This document shows positions 62,982-64,000 of a stretch of 64,000 nucleotides of DNA, in pieces (the stretch's first letter is position 1; every line of letters begins with the position of its first letter). The stretch comes from Prochilodus magdalenae (taxonomy: Eukaryota > Chordata > Actinopteri > Characiformes > Prochilodontidae). The stretch is taken from the NCBI GenBank assembly GCA_024036415.1, contig JAMWET010000180.1, forward strand, positions 705,001-769,000, in the 5' to 3' direction. The translations under genes were made by a program, and so were the position numbers. The notes under the pieces were generated by a model. That model worked only from the letters and a program-made list of their open reading frames with translations, did no database searches and had not been told where the DNA came from.

Positions 62982-63924
62982 TTTCTTCAGATGCGCACTA
63001 CACTTCTGAGAAAGGCTCTTAAAAAGCTGGGTATTTGTAAACTGTTTCTGTAAACTGTATCACCTTGTTTGTTGTTATGTTTGTTCAGAGGTGCATCTTA
63101 TTATAGTCCTGTTGGGTTGAATAGTGTACTTCATTCTAATCAACCATACACTGCCATACCCTTATAGTCACCTCACACCTCAATAAGAGCGGTAATGCAA
63201 CAACACATACATCTGCTGATACCGTATCTGTGCTTTATGACACATCTCTTCAATACAGGAGTAAAGAAACTGCCACGCTTAATTACTAATGCCAATTTTG
63301 AAACATGGCTGCAGCATTATTATCACAAACAAGTGATTTTCTTAGAAGACAAACAACCAAATATGTACAAACTGCACCAAACTAAATTAAATGCCAGCAA
63401 ATTGTATTCGCTTCTCAGGCACATCTCCTCACAAAACCCATAGTGAAAAATAAATACTGACACACACAGGCGCGCACACACCTCATACCAGATACCTCAT
63501 GCCATAAATATGAGTTACTGCTGTATGTGTGCCCAATCTTTATTGACAGACACACCTTTTCTGTACAAGCAGAATCCAGGCACACCTGGACATGTGAGAT
63601 CAGAAAGACGCCTAGAAGTGCCATAAGTAAAAGGTCCAATCAGGTTCGTCCTTGAATATAAACATGGTCTCAAAGCGCTCTTGAAGCCAGCACGGAGGCG
63701 TTTCTCATCTCTCCATCCTGTTGTGTTAGAAGGATGTTTAACAACAGCAGTAAGTTGGTCCTGGTCACCCTCCTCGTTTCTCAGCTCACCACAATCAGAC
63801 CACCAGCTACCATCACTATGGAAACCTCACTTATTCATAGGAAACAACCCGGAGATGAGCAGCTCTGCGTTCACTCTACTGTAACCTGCCTGAATATAAA
63901 GGAAGGGAGAGTGCAGAGATTAGG

Positions 63925-64000
63925 GCTGCACAATATGGACACAGTAATAGAAGTGCAAATACTTCGATGCACATCGTCGCTGTCGGAACAAAATGGTCAT
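63925..64000 (+). repeat. Start of an interspersed repeat cut by the window edge
   Basis: 'gggctgcacaatat' and 'cgctgtcggaacaaaa' suggest the edge of a repeat. The second string also occurs at 55861. Identity unknown. Confidence 0.35.

Overview
This is a vertebrate nuclear window, almost certainly from a teleost fish. It has spliced genes with GT-AG introns, Tc1/mariner- and hAT-type DNA transposon remnants, a tRNA-derived SINE with a fish-type tail, and many (CA)n, (GA)n and (TA)n tracts. I see no prokaryotic genes. Only two genes are supported, both on the minus strand, and both are partial because the window cuts them.

About 1.8-16.5 kb holds a small-exon gene for a type I membrane mucin. 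It has a signal-peptide exon, 12 short Ser/Thr-rich ectodomain exons and a transmembrane exon. Every internal exon is phase 1-1. I call it endomucin-like (emcn) because of this architecture and because EMCN lies beside PPP3CA, on the same strand, in human 4q24. The cytoplasmic-tail exon was not found. Two separate segmental duplications have copied exons inside the gene.

About 18.9-25.86 kb, between the genes, is a minisatellite of about 193 copies of a 36-bp monomer. The plus strand of the base monomer has no cytosine. Because 36 is a multiple of 3, both strands stay open for thousands of bases, giving very long spurious ORFs. The monomer matches a single-copy segment inside a diverged hAT-like repeat near 1.0 kb, and the array's left flank resembles the same repeat, so the array probably grew from a transposon fragment. 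A second, AT-rich minisatellite lies in intron 1 of the mucin gene (13.5-14.65 kb).

About 27.8-58.1 kb holds ppp3ca, calcineurin A alpha. Twelve coding exons were placed to the base, from the catalytic DIHGQ exon to the stop codon. They include the 30-bp alternatively spliced microexon and sum to human residues 87-521 with no length change. Exons 1-2 lie beyond the right edge, so 58.1-64 kb is intron 2. The introns carry a degenerate mariner copy, several MITEs, a SINE, microsatellites and one possible conserved noncoding element.

Functional link: calcineurin A is a Ca2+/calmodulin-dependent phosphatase and endomucin is an endothelial surface sialomucin. They are neighbours by synteny, not an operon or pathway pair.
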